A DNA stretch of 42,413 nucleotides from Leisingera sp. ANG-Vp (GCF_000813725.1 NZ_JWLD01000077.1:1-42413); one strand, 5' to 3'; numbered from the stretch's first letter, positions 17,697 through 25,891 are shown. Notes: generated by a model not told the origin, from the letters alone. Translations and numbers: made by a program.

Positions 17697-18227
17697 GGAG
17701 GGTCCTCTTGTGTCTCGGAGCCTCCTGGCTAACCTGCGCCGCCGCCCGGATGCTTCGCTCTGGACCGAAGCATCACTCCGCGGTGAGAGCAATCAATCCG
17801 GAGAAACCGGCATGGCCTAAGGCACAGGCCCCCGCGTCACCAGTAGCAACGCATGGCGGCCCGGCCGCCCGCAGCTGGCCACAGATGCACAGTAACGAAG
17901 CAATCCCCGGGAGATGCCGCGTTGCCCGCGGCCCCGGCAAACACGTTCGGCTTCGGCCTTTGGTGCCGATCGCGAGCAGGCTGCCACACTTATTGCGCAA
18001 TCCAGTCTGTTCAGCTCAGCAACCCTGCCTTAGCGGATTCTCGCGATCACGCTTGCGTTTTAAGGACCTGTCAACCCAGGGTCACCCCAATCCCGTCTAT
18101 GCCGGCCGCCGTTTCCTCAGCGCAAACGATCCCGGCGAAACCTCGCAATTATCCCACCCCTGCCCCGTTCTTGCCCGATTTCACCGGCAACACTTAAGGC
18201 AACACGGCTTTACGAGGATGGGTGAAT
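17697..18227. other. 531-base gap without a convincing gene
   Basis: It lies between the NIPSNAP gene (minus) and the LysR gene (plus) and so holds both promoters. I see one perfect 9-bp hairpin, GATGCTTCG (17749-17757) with CGAAGCATC (17766-17774), without a U-tract. The open frames here have no ribosome-binding sites and low-complexity translations. No operator is evident. Confidence 0.6.
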
Positions 18228-19139
18228 ATGGATCGGCTTACGGAAATGGAGGCCTTTGCCAATGTGGTGGACCAGGGCGGTTTCACCGATGCGGCACGGA
18301 AAATGGGAATCTCTAAATCGGCGGTTTCCAAACATGTCTCCAGCCTGGAGGCCCGCCTTGGCGCGCGCCTGTTGAACCGGACCACCCGCCGGGTTTCCCC
18401 CACCGAAATCGGCCTCGCCTATTACGACCGCGCCCGCCGGGTACTGAACGACGCAGGCGAAGCGGATGCGCTGGTCACCTCGATGCAATCCGCGCCCTCT
18501 GGCCTCTTGCGGATTTCCGTCGCCACCGATTTCGGCGTCAACCACCTGTCGCCCGTGCTGTCGGACTTCCTGCGCGACTTCCCGGATATCACCGTCAACA
18601 TGGTGCTGAACAACCGCTATGTGGAGCTGATTTCCGAAGGTTTCGACATGGCCGTGCGGATCGGCGAGCTGGAGGACAGCTCCCTGCGGGCCCGCAAGCT
18701 GACCGAAACCACCAAGCGGATGATCGCCTCTCCTGCCTATCTAGAGAAATACGGCCGCCCCCAGAAGATCGACGAGCTGAACACCCACAAGCTCTTGCAT
18801 TACTCCAGCCAATCCAGCGGCAATGTGTGGAAGATTACAGCACCTTCAGGCGAGAAACGCCAAGTGCGCACCTCCGGCTGGCTGTCGGTGAATGACGGGC
18901 AGTCGCTGCTGAACGCAGCCATCTCCGGCCTCGGCATCGCCTATCTGCCCAGCTACCTCTACTCGGAAGCGCTGGAGGAAGGGCTGGTCGAGGACGTGAT
19001 GCCCAGCCTGCCGATGGAAACCCAGGGCATCTACGCGGTCTACCCGCCGGGCAAGTTCACCCAGCCCAAGGTGCGCGCCTTCATCGACTTTCTTGTGGCG
19101 GCCTTTGCCGACCGCGATCCTTCGGAATGGAAAACCTGA
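18228..19139 (+). CDS. LysR-family transcriptional regulator
   Basis: A 303-aa LysR regulator. The N-terminal winged helix spans MDRLTEMEAFANVVDQGGFTDAARKMGISKSAVSKHVSSLEARLGARLLNRTTRRVSPTE in pieces and belongs to the CrgA/DmlR-like subgroup. The rest is a periplasmic-binding-protein-fold effector domain (SGLLRISVATDFGVNHL; GFDMAVRIGELEDSSL). The ATG at 18228 has GAGG about 10 bases upstream; GTG at 18222 is possible. No divergently paired target gene is close: upstream is a long gap, downstream a strong terminator. Its regulon therefore lies elsewhere or in the NIPSNAP/ABM operon. Confidence 0.92.
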   Translation: MDRLTEMEAFANVVDQGGFTDAARKMGISKSAVSKHVSSLEARLGARLLNRTTRRVSPTEIGLAYYDRARRVLNDAGEADALVTSMQSAPSGLLRISVATDFGVNHLSPVLSDFLRDFPDITVNMVLNNRYVELISEGFDMAVRIGELEDSSLRARKLTETTKRMIASPAYLEKYGRPQKIDELNTHKLLHYSSQSSGNVWKITAPSGEKRQVRTSGWLSVNDGQSLLNAAISGLGIAYLPSYLYSEALEEGLVEDVMPSLPMETQGIYAVYPPGKFTQPKVRAFIDFLVAAFADRDPSEWKT

Positions 19140-19183
19140 ACCGGTTCAACGGAAAACCGGACCAAGACCTCCCTCGAAGACCT

Positions 19184-19213
19184 GCCCCCGCGCCAAACGC
19201 GGGGGCTTTTTTT
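19184..19213 (+). terminator. Strong Rho-independent terminator of the LysR gene
   Basis: GCCCCCGCG (19184-19192) pairs perfectly with CGCGGGGGC (19198-19206) around CCAAA, followed by seven T residues (19207-19213). Textbook intrinsic terminator 45 bases after the LysR stop codon. Confidence 0.95.
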
Positions 19214-19232
19214 GCAGCCCGCGCCTGCGCTG

Positions 19233-19859
19233 CTACTTCATCTGCGCAGGCAGCCCTTTCATAAAGGCCGCAGCCAGCCCGGCAATCTCCTGCACCCGTG
19301 CTTCATCCGCTTCCCTTTGGTTCAGCCAGGTCAGGCTGAGCAGCGCCAGGATCATCGACCGCCGCGAGGTTGCAATCTCGCCCAGCCGTTTCCGGCTGAG
19401 ATGCCCCAGCCCAAGGTGGCGGCGGTGAAACGCCGCCTCCAGATCCAGCATCTGCACGATCAAGGCCTGGTTTTCATCAAAGGCGTTGGGTGTCTGATAA
19501 TGCACTTCTGCAAAATCATTCAGCGACAGCCGCACAATCCCCGGCCGTTCGGCAAAAAACCGGGTGCTGCGCAGGCACAGTTCGTCCACTGCTGCATTGC
19601 CCTGCAGGTCCTCCGGCAGATCCAGCAATGCCATCTCAGCAATCAGCGCATTGCGAATCAAGGCCGCCAGGATCCCCGGCAATCCCTTGTAGTGATTGTA
19701 GGCCGACGCAGGCTCTATCCCGACGCGCCGGGCGATCCCGCGCAGTTTCAGCCCCGATGGCCCCTCTTCGCCGCAGAGTTTTTCCGCCGCGATCAGAATC
19801 GCCTCAGGCGTTGAAAATCCAGCAAATTCTTCGGCGATCCGCTTTGCCTTGCCTGCCAT
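19233..19859 (-). CDS. TetR-family transcriptional regulator
   Basis: A 208-aa regulator. The N-terminal helix-turn-helix (ILIAAEKLCGEEGPSGLKLRGIARRVGIEPASAYNHYKGLPG in pieces) is the TetR DNA-binding domain; the remaining helices form a ligand pocket with unrecognised specificity. ATG at 19859 chosen over GTG at 19865, with GGAAGA 6 bases upstream. It is divergent from the metallo-hydrolase gene, and two inverted repeats in the shared promoter are probably its operators. It would then act as a local repressor. Confidence 0.9.
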   Translation of the reverse strand: MAGKAKRIAEEFAGFSTPEAILIAAEKLCGEEGPSGLKLRGIARRVGIEPASAYNHYKGLPGILAALIRNALIAEMALLDLPEDLQGNAAVDELCLRSTRFFAERPGIVRLSLNDFAEVHYQTPNAFDENQALIVQMLDLEAAFHRRHLGLGHLSRKRLGEIATSRRSMILALLSLTWLNQREADEARVQEIAGLAAAFMKGLPAQMK

Positions 19860-19908
19860 GCTCACTCTTCCGTGATCAGCCGCCGTGCGGCTTTCATTTG
19901 ACTCCTTA

Positions 19909-19942
19909 ACTAACGGTGTTAGTCAAAACTACCAATGTTAGT
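19909..19942. promoter_or_regulatory. Twin TetR operators
   Basis: ACTAAC-GGT-GTTAGT (19909-19923) is a perfect 6+6 inverted repeat. A second copy, ACTACC-AAT-GTTAGT (19928-19942), has one mismatch, and its symmetry extends into CAAAACTA/TAGTTTTG. Centres are 19 bases apart, and the second copy ends just before the GGAGAGG ribosome-binding site of the metallo-hydrolase gene. Confidence 0.8.
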
Positions 19943-19955
19943 TTTGGAGAGGACC

Positions 19956-20822
19956 ATGCCCCTGAGATCCACACTTGCCGCGGCTGCCCTGATGGCCGCA
20001 GGCTCCGCCGCACAGGCCCAGACCGGGCCGCTGACCGAGGCCGCCGATGGCGTCTACCACTTCTTTGCAATGGGCTATTCCAGCATGGCCGTAGTTGGGG
20101 AGACCGGCGTGCTGATCATTGACCCGGCCTTTTCCCCCCGCGCCGAGATGTTCAAAGAGGAGCTGGCCAAGGTCACCGGCAAGCCGGTGACCCATGTGGT
20201 GCTGAGCCATGAGCATTTCGACCATATCGGCGGCACCGAAGTCTTCCCTGATGCCGAGATTATCATGCAGGAGAACGGGCTGGACGTGCTCAAGCTGTCG
20301 CCGCTGATGCCGTCCCCCGAGGTTACCACCACCTTTGACGAGGCCCTGACCATTGACCTGGGCGGCCAGACCGTTGAGCTCAGCCAGCCGGCCATTGCCG
20401 ATGGCGTGGCCACTGCCGTGGCCCGGGTTCTGGAAAGCAATGTGGTGTTTTCTGCTGATCTCTATGTGCCGCGGAAACTGTCGCCGCATGAGTTCAAGGA
20501 GGACACCAATTTTGTCGGCTCGGCACTGGTGCTGAACACCCTGGCCGGCTGGGATCCGGCCTATGCGATCAACGGTCATTCGGCTGGCAACAGCGTCGAA
20601 GCGCTGAAGGAAAATGCCAAGTTCTACACCGATTTGCAGGCCGTCGTCAGCGCCCGGTTCGAGGAGGCCTTTGCCAGCGATGATCCCGGGGCGCCTTGGA
20701 ACCTGCTGTTCAGCATTTCCGAAGAGGTCGAGATGCCGGAATATGCAGATTGGGAAGGCTACGAGGAGAACTTCCCCGCCTATGTCCGCCGGATGGCGCT
20801 GTCGGTCCTGCACGGCGGCTGA
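19956..20822 (+). CDS. Exported metallo-beta-lactamase-fold hydrolase
   Basis: A 288-aa MBL-fold protein with a Sec signal peptide (MPLRSTLAAAALMAAGSAAQAQ), so periplasmic. The first zinc-site motif is complete: H85, H87, D89 and H90 in SHEHFDH. D in FSADLY and H in INGHSAGN fit the later ligands. The histidine usually found in the GxxHTxGD segment appears to be replaced, since the aligned stretch reads QPAIADGV. The enzyme may thus bind metal atypically. The ATG at 19956 has GGAG 6 bases upstream; an upstream ATG at 19935 lies inside the operator. Substrate unknown; control by the divergent TetR is likely. Confidence 0.86.
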   Translation: MPLRSTLAAAALMAAGSAAQAQTGPLTEAADGVYHFFAMGYSSMAVVGETGVLIIDPAFSPRAEMFKEELAKVTGKPVTHVVLSHEHFDHIGGTEVFPDAEIIMQENGLDVLKLSPLMPSPEVTTTFDEALTIDLGGQTVELSQPAIADGVATAVARVLESNVVFSADLYVPRKLSPHEFKEDTNFVGSALVLNTLAGWDPAYAINGHSAGNSVEALKENAKFYTDLQAVVSARFEEAFASDDPGAPWNLLFSISEEVEMPEYADWEGYEENFPAYVRRMALSVLHGG

Positions 20823-20845
20823 GTCCCGGCCCGGACAGAGAAAGC

Positions 20846-20872
20846 AAAAACGGGCCGCCCGCGCGGCCCGTT
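20846..20872 (-). terminator. Rho-independent terminator of the class II aldolase gene
   Basis: AACGGGCCGC (20849-20858) and GCGGCCCGTT (20863-20872) form a perfect 10-bp stem with a four-base loop. On the minus strand it runs into UUUUUGCUUU. It sits 17 bases past the aldolase stop codon and may also stop the convergent metallo-hydrolase transcript. Confidence 0.85.
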
Positions 20873-20888
20873 CCAGTCTGCAGGCCGG

Positions 20889-21680
20889 TTAGCTTTTGTA
20901 ATGCGGCGCCTCGGCGTCCAGACGGCGGCGGATCGCATGCCATTCCAGCTCTCCCTCGTAGCCGTACCAATCGCTCGCGGCCATATCGCTCAAATGGCGT
21001 TTCTGCTCGCTTTCCGGGATGGTGCGGATCTCGACGCCTGGGCAGGCCGCAGCCTTTTGCACTTCCAGCTGCACCGCACAGGCCTGATCCAGATAGAACG
21101 ACCGGAAGAAAGCCTCTCCCGCTGTGGCCCCGAACACAAAGGCGCCGTGCCAGGCCTCGACCACTGCTTTCTTGCCGCGGCCGGCCTCCAGCAAACCGCT
21201 CAGGAAGTCATCGGTGCATTCAAACTCATAGTCAGTGTAGCCCAGCACATCGCCGCCGCCGATCATCAGATAGGCCTGGCTGTAGGGGCCAACACCGTCT
21301 TTCTGGGCACTTACCCCCATGATCGCCTTGGTGTGGATGTGCATAATGCAGTTCTTCTCCGGCTCTGCCTCGAAGAACAGTTTGCCGATCTCGGTGGCAG
21401 AGGGGTTCGGCTCGCCGTTTTCCGGATTGTGATTGACCCGGTCGAAACCAACCTTGATCAGGTTGGAAGCGGTCACTTCCTCATGCATCCAGCCATAGTG
21501 ATGGGTAATCAGGGCATCCTCCCCTGGCACCCGGATCGCGTGCCATTGGTTGGTCTGGTCGGTCAGCCGGTATTTCACCAGCGCATTGTAAACCGCGGCC
21601 AATTCGCAGCGGGCTTCCCATTCGGCGTCTGAGCAATTGGCAGGACGGCCTTCCAGCGGGGTGGGTGTCATGACGGTCAT
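20889..21680 (-). CDS. Class II aldolase/adducin-family protein
   Basis: A 263-aa zinc-dependent aldolase-fold protein. RCELAAVYNALVKYRLTDQTNQWHAIRVPG and HHYGWMHEEVTASNLIKVG (in pieces) form the N-terminal substrate region. HIHTKAIMGVSAQ and AWHGAFVFG supply the usual His metal ligands (HxH plus a distal His). Whether it acts as an aldolase, epimerase or decarboxylase is not readable. ATG at 21680 follows GAAGGA by 6 bases. It diverges from a GlxA-type AraC regulator with a 14-bp inverted repeat in between, so that regulator probably controls it. Confidence 0.88.
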   Translation of the reverse strand: MTVMTPTPLEGRPANCSDAEWEARCELAAVYNALVKYRLTDQTNQWHAIRVPGEDALITHHYGWMHEEVTASNLIKVGFDRVNHNPENGEPNPSATEIGKLFFEAEPEKNCIMHIHTKAIMGVSAQKDGVGPYSQAYLMIGGGDVLGYTDYEFECTDDFLSGLLEAGRGKKAVVEAWHGAFVFGATAGEAFFRSFYLDQACAVQLEVQKAAACPGVEIRTIPESEQKRHLSDMAASDWYGYEGELEWHAIRRRLDAEAPHYKS

Positions 21681-21728
21681 GGCGTTTCCTTCTCCTCTTT
21701 CCCGCACAGCCTATGCCGCTACGCAAGT

Positions 21729-21742
21729 CAGATATTTATCTG
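21729..21742. promoter_or_regulatory. Inverted repeat in the aldolase/GlxA divergent promoter
   Basis: CAGATA-TT-TATCTG is a perfect 14-bp inverted repeat between the two start codons (21680 minus, 21777 plus). Its AT-rich sequence stands out here. It is a candidate operator for the adjacent AraC/GlxA protein, though AraC sites are more often direct repeats. Confidence 0.5.
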
Positions 21743-21776
21743 GAAATACCCAAAACTTGGCGAAATAGTCCTCATT

Positions 21777-22700
21777 ATGCAAAAGGTCGAATTCCTCCTG
21801 TTTCCCGGTTTCCAGATGCTGGCTTACGTTCTGGCAACCGAAACCCTGCGGCTGGCCAACAAATGCGCGGGCGAGCCCTTGTTCGAATGGGAGACCCTGA
21901 CGGCAACGCAAGCGCCGGTGCGGGCGTCAAATGGCGCCTTAGTGGCGCCGGACCGCACCGGCTGGCGCACCGGCAGCGCTCCGGAGCTGGTTCTGCTCTG
22001 CGCCGGCTACGATCCCCTGCAAAACGTGCCTGCCAGCGTCAAGGCCTGGCTTGCCCGGATGGACCGCAGCGGCGCCACCCTGGGCGGAGTGGACACCGGC
22101 ACTGTGGTGCTGGCGGCGCTTGGTTTCCTGGACGGCCATGAGGCGGTGCTGCACTACGAGGCCGAACCGGGATTCCGCGAGACCTGGCCGGATATTGCCG
22201 TCAGCGACCGGATCTATTGCCACGGCCGCCGGCGGCTGACCGCAGCCGGCGGCATCGCAACCAGCGACGCCATGCTGGCCTGGATCGCCTCCACGGCCTC
22301 GGCTGCCCTGGCCGCCGCCACCTCGGACGCCATGGCTCATGGCGAGATCCGCCCTCCAGCTGCCGGGCAGCGGGCCGAGACCACGGCTGACCCTGTGCTG
22401 CAGCAAATGCACCGGATGATGGCAGCCAGCCTGCAGGACCCGCGTCCGCTGCAGGAGATCGCAGACTCCCTGCGCCTCAGTCTCAAGGCGCTGCGCCTGC
22501 GCTGCCAGCGCGGGCTGGGCATGGCGCCCAAAGCCTATTACCTGCAACTGCGCCTGTCTTATGCCCGCGACCTTCTGCGCAACACCGAAATGCCGGTAAC
22601 GGAAGTGGGGCTGGCAGCCGGCTTTGCCTCCCCGGCCAGTTTTTCCCGCCTATTCAAATCACGGTATCAGCACAGCCCCCGGGCGCTGCGCCGCCGCTGA
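21777..22700 (+). CDS. GlxA-family AraC transcriptional regulator (DJ-1/PfpI-like sensor domain)
   Basis: A 307-aa regulator. The N-terminal ~185 residues form a class I glutamine-amidotransferase-like (DJ-1/PfpI) domain: KVEFLLFPGFQMLAYVLATETLRLAN, then LGGVDTGTVVLAALGFLDGHEAVLHYE in pieces, where the nucleophile cysteine position reads D/T. The C-terminal AraC domain has DPRPLQEIADSLRLSLKALRLRCQRGLGMAPKAYYLQLRL and ASPASFSRLFKSRYQHSPRALRRR (in pieces). Relatives sense amino-acid or methylated-amine metabolites, such as GbdR or CdhR. It probably activates the divergent class II aldolase. Confidence 0.9.
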   Translation: MQKVEFLLFPGFQMLAYVLATETLRLANKCAGEPLFEWETLTATQAPVRASNGALVAPDRTGWRTGSAPELVLLCAGYDPLQNVPASVKAWLARMDRSGATLGGVDTGTVVLAALGFLDGHEAVLHYEAEPGFRETWPDIAVSDRIYCHGRRRLTAAGGIATSDAMLAWIASTASAALAAATSDAMAHGEIRPPAAGQRAETTADPVLQQMHRMMAASLQDPRPLQEIADSLRLSLKALRLRCQRGLGMAPKAYYLQLRLSYARDLLRNTEMPVTEVGLAAGFASPASFSRLFKSRYQHSPRALRRR

Positions 22701-22733
22701 ACATCAGATGCTGTCTTTGCAGCTGCCGAAGAT

Positions 22734-22858
22734 CTCCCGCCCGTCGCCGCCGCAGGCAACCTGCGACGCTCCCGTTGGGCCAGGCTCGGCGCAGGGCGCC
22801 GAGCCTGGCCCAACGCCGCTAAGCGGTTCTGGCGCAGCCAGGGCAGCTGCGGAGGCGG
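22734..22858. repeat. GC-rich hairpin element, copy D (20-bp perfect stem)
   Basis: CGTTGGGCCAGGCTCGGCGC (22773-22792) is perfectly repeated in inverse at 22796-22815 with a 3-base loop, the strongest hairpin in the window. CTCCCGCC lies at 22734-22741 and GGCGGGAG at about 22854-22861. It sits between convergent genes (glxA-type plus, OmpA minus) and has no U-tract. Confidence 0.78.
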
Positions 22859-22889
22859 GAGCGCATCGCCCTCTGCTCCAACTGCCGCA

Positions 22890-23804
22890 TCATTTTGAGA
22901 TCAGCACTGCTTCCACGCGCCGGTTCACTTCGCGCCCTTCAGCGGTCCGGTTGCTGGCTATGGGTGCCAGGTAACCCGCGCCGGCCACGTCGATTCGCCC
23001 TGCATCCGCTCCAAGGCCTTCCACCAGCCGCTGTTTCACCGACTCGGCCCGGCGCTGCGAAATCGCCGTGTTCTGCTCCAAGGAGCCAACCGTGTCGGTA
23101 TGCCCCACCAGCACAATCCGGTCGCGCGGATTGGCTTTCAGGAAACCGGCAAGCTCCTGCAGACTAGCATAGGCACCCTCATCCAGCCGCGCCGAGCCAC
23201 TGCCGAACACCAGGTCGCGCAGCACCACGTGGCCCTGAACTTCCAGCACCTTGGCCAGCTCCAGCGGCAGCGCTTTTACCAGCGCCTGCTCCGAGGGTTT
23301 CACCACCATCGGCCCGGCCTCCGGCGGCCGCACATGGATCATCTGCAGATACGCCGCGCCGCCGCCCCGCGACACCAGCAGCGACACCGCCTGCCCGCCT
23401 TTGGCTGCCGACAGGAAGTGGTAGCTGGAGATGTCCACCATCATATCCGGCGACGGCACCACCTCGATCCCGAAACGGAAGCCGAAGCCGCCGCAGTCGC
23501 GCGCCGCGCAGTCCAGCAGCACCTCATAGCCGTCGGCCAGCAATTGTTCCCGCAAAGGCGCCAGGATCTGCAGTACCGCAGCCTCCCCCTCGACCCGCCA
23601 GGTCCGGCGCGAGATCTGCCCCTCAAAACGCTGCGAGGGAACCTTGTCTTCGGCCTCCGACCCGGTCGGCAGCTGGTAAACCCCAAGCGCGGTGGCGCGT
23701 TCGGACACCGCGACGGCTCCGGCTGGCAGAGTAATCCCGGCAGCGGCAAGCCAGCCCGGCAGCAAAGCCGCGGCGGCAATGGCGAAAAAACGGCTTAGCG
23801 GCAC
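22890..23804 (-). CDS. Exported OmpA-family protein
   Basis: A 304-aa envelope protein with an N-terminal signal peptide (MPLSRFFAIAAAALLPGWLAAAG, GTG start). A middle domain of about 150 residues contains a possible disulfide pair (LDCAARDCGG) and is not recognised in detail. The C-terminal OmpA/MotB peptidoglycan-binding domain has RIVLVGHTDTVGSLEQNTAISQRRAESV and NRRVEAVLI in pieces. It is the last gene of a four-gene operon; its start overlaps the AhpD-like gene by 10 bases. The neighbours are unrelated enzymes, so the operon does not clarify its role. Confidence 0.88.
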   Translation of the reverse strand: MPLSRFFAIAAAALLPGWLAAAGITLPAGAVAVSERATALGVYQLPTGSEAEDKVPSQRFEGQISRRTWRVEGEAAVLQILAPLREQLLADGYEVLLDCAARDCGGFGFRFGIEVVPSPDMMVDISSYHFLSAAKGGQAVSLLVSRGGGAAYLQMIHVRPPEAGPMVVKPSEQALVKALPLELAKVLEVQGHVVLRDLVFGSGSARLDEGAYASLQELAGFLKANPRDRIVLVGHTDTVGSLEQNTAISQRRAESVKQRLVEGLGADAGRIDVAGAGYLAPIASNRTAEGREVNRRVEAVLISK

Positions 23805-24367
23805 TGGCTGTGATATTCCGGATTGGGCGCCATGGCAGTCGCGCTGGCCACCCGGTTGGACATGTTGAAAAAGCCGGCGACATTGGCAATGTCCCAGATA
23901 TCGCGGTCAGTGAACCCTGCATCGCGCAGGGCCTGCCGGTCGGCTTCCCCGATCTCCGCGCTCGCCGTGGTCATCTTTGCCGCAAAATCCAGCATCGCCC
24001 TTTGCCGCGCCTCCAGCGGCGCGACACGGTAGTTCATCACCAGCATCTCACCGAGCTGCGGATCACCTGACAGCTGCCGCACCGCGGCGCCATGGGCGAC
24101 CAGGCAATAAAAGCAGCGGTTAATGGCAGAAACCACCACCGCGATCATCTCCCGCTCCAGCTTGCTGAGGCCGCTGTCCGCCAGCATCAGATCATTGTAC
24201 ATCGCCGTGAATGCATTCAGCTTATCGATGTCAAAAGCGTTTGCTTTCAGCACATTGGGCACAAAACCCAGCTTTTCGGTGCAGATGTCGAAATAGCGCT
24301 GCGTCTCCGGCGGCAGCGGATCCGCCATCGGCAGGTCGAGCGCTGTGGGCAAAGTCTGGTCACTCAT
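23795..24367 (-). CDS. AhpD-like carboxymuconolactone-decarboxylase-family (peroxidase-related) protein
   Basis: A 190-aa helical protein of the uncharacterised peroxidase-related branch. SKLEREMIAVVVSAINRCFYCLVAHG carries the CxxC redox pair at C85/C88 with a following H92, as in AhpD. RQRAMLDFAAKMTTASAEIGEADRQALRDAGFTDRDIWDI (in pieces) is the second family signature. An antioxidant or disulfide-relay role is likely, though its partner is unknown. ATG at 24367 lies 5 bases after the GNAT stop; the longest frame would use a TTG at 24376. It overlaps the OmpA start downstream. Confidence 0.88.
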   Translation of the reverse strand: MSDQTLPTALDLPMADPLPPETQRYFDICTEKLGFVPNVLKANAFDIDKLNAFTAMYNDLMLADSGLSKLEREMIAVVVSAINRCFYCLVAHGAAVRQLSGDPQLGEMLVMNYRVAPLEARQRAMLDFAAKMTTASAEIGEADRQALRDAGFTDRDIWDIANVAGFFNMSNRVASATAMAPNPEYHSQCR

Positions 24368-24372
24368 CGTCT

Positions 24373-25098
24373 TCAATCGCCTGTCTGTAAAATCCGGTAG
24401 TGATACTCTCCAACGCAGTCCATTCCGAGGGAAGCATAAAGCCCGTTGGCGCCTTCGTTACGTTTCGTGCACAGCACCGCCAGCTCACTGGCACCGTTCT
24501 CCACCGCCCAGAAGGCGGCCTGCCGCATCATCCATGCGCCCATGCCGCAGCGGCGCTGATGCGGCAGGATTTCCAGTGCATGCATCATCGCAACGCCATC
24601 ATGGATGGCAACAAAGCCCGCACCGGCGGGTTTGTCCTTGTGGCGGCCCAGGAGGCCGGTCTTTGCCCCCTGCACCCGGCCCATCACCGCAAGCCGCTCC
24701 GGCCCGATGCCGCCCTGGACCCAGATCTCCCGCTGAATGGCCAGAGGCTCCCAGATGCAAAAGGCGGTGACACGGGGCACCGGGATATTCGTCAGCCGCT
24801 TGGCCGGGCAGGTCCAGAGGTTGACCGGATCTTTCACCGCATAGCCGCGCGCTTCCAGCTGCGCATCCAGTGCCGTCTCGCCGTCGCGGATCATGAACAG
24901 GCAGTCCTGGCCCATCGCCTGCATCGCCTCTTCTGCAGCAGCAATCTCTGCGTCCGAGGCCACGCCATTCACCGTGGCCGCAGATACCCGGCTGCCGCCG
25001 CCCTGCCCTTCACGCAAAGTCACGGGCCCTAGCTCCCGGGCAGCAGCAGAAGGCCATGTCGCTTCGGTCACGGCATAGTAACGGGGATCGGTGGTCAC
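24373..25098 (-). CDS. GNAT-family N-acetyltransferase
   Basis: A 241-aa protein whose C-terminal half is a GNAT fold. GAGFVAIHDGVAMMHALEILPHQRRCGMGAWMMRQAAFWAVENGASELAVLCTKRNEGANGLYASLGM (in pieces) shows the acetyl-CoA loop RxCGMG and the YxSLGM tail. The N-terminal ~100 residues (MTTDPRYYAVTEATWPSAAARELG) are a divergent GNAT-like lobe. The substrate is not readable. GTG start, overlapping the upstream stop by GTGA. Second gene of the 25.8-22.9 kb operon. Confidence 0.87.
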   Translation of the reverse strand: MTTDPRYYAVTEATWPSAAARELGPVTLREGQGGGSRVSAATVNGVASDAEIAAAEEAMQAMGQDCLFMIRDGETALDAQLEARGYAVKDPVNLWTCPAKRLTNIPVPRVTAFCIWEPLAIQREIWVQGGIGPERLAVMGRVQGAKTGLLGRHKDKPAGAGFVAIHDGVAMMHALEILPHQRRCGMGAWMMRQAAFWAVENGASELAVLCTKRNEGANGLYASLGMDCVGEYHYRILQTGD

Positions 25099-25826
25099 TG
25101 CTCCAGCTCCTTTGCCAGTTCGGTCATCGCGGCATCAACACGGGCGCCGTCGGTGCCGCGGATCACGATATTGGCGCCAAAGGCACCGTCTTTCTGAAAC
25201 GGGTAACAGCCCACCGACAGGTCGGCATAGGCCTCGGCCAGGCTGCGCAGCGGCCCGGCAATCTCGCCCTCGCCGCGGAACACCCGCAAGGTCTGCGACA
25301 GCATCGGCTGGCCGCCGGTCAGGGTCGGCATCACGCTGGCCACCATTGCCTGGAAGATCATCGGAACCCCGGCCATCACATGCACATTGCCGATGGTGAA
25401 GCCCGGCGCCGCCGAGACCGGATTGTCGATCAGCGCCGCCCCGTCCGGGATGCGTGCCATCCGCAGCCGCGCTTCGTTCAATTCAATGCCCTGGGTGTCG
25501 TAATGCGCCTGCAGGATCGCCCGCGCATCATCCCGCACGCCCAGATGCGCCGCAAAGGCCTTGGCGATGCAATCGGCGGTGATATCGTCGTGGGTCGGCC
25601 CGATGCCGCCGCTGGTGAACACATGGTCATAGGCGCCGGACAATGCCTGCACTGCCGTCACAATCGCCGCTTCGTCATCGCTGACGATGCGCACTTCCTT
25701 CAGGTCGATACCGTGCTTGGCCAGTTCCCCGGCCAGGTAGTGCATGTTCGCATCACGGGTGCGCCCCGACAGGATCTCATCGCCGATGACCAGCATCGCG
25801 GCAGTTGGGTTGGACTGGGTGGACAT
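25095..25826 (-). CDS. Molybdopterin-binding (MoaB/CinA-N-like) domain protein
   Basis: A 243-aa protein made mostly of the MoCF-biosynthesis fold seen in CinA's N-terminal half. AAMLVIGDEILSGRTRDANMHYLAGELAKHGIDLKEVRIVSDD and FTSGGIGPTHDDITADCIAKAF (in pieces) are diagnostic. The CinA deamidase C-terminal domain is absent. It may act on pyridine-nucleotide repair or be a stand-alone competence/damage-inducible-type protein; activity is uncertain. ATG at 25826 has GGAG 6 bases upstream; a longer frame to 26138 overlaps the TetR gene. First gene of a four-gene operon whose genes overlap or nearly touch. Confidence 0.87.
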   Translation of the reverse strand: MSTQSNPTAAMLVIGDEILSGRTRDANMHYLAGELAKHGIDLKEVRIVSDDEAAIVTAVQALSGAYDHVFTSGGIGPTHDDITADCIAKAFAAHLGVRDDARAILQAHYDTQGIELNEARLRMARIPDGAALIDNPVSAAPGFTIGNVHVMAGVPMIFQAMVASVMPTLTGGQPMLSQTLRVFRGEGEIAGPLRSLAEAYADLSVGCYPFQKDGAFGANIVIRGTDGARVDAAMTELAKELEQ

Positions 25827-25891
25827 GCGGCATCTCCATAGGCTGTGCGTGAAGATACCCCGCCGGCGCAGCGGCACAAGGGCCAAAGCGA

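Noticed and set aside
18059-18227. Possible small ORFs before the LysR gene
   Set aside because: No ribosome-binding sites and low-complexity translations; region treated as promoter.
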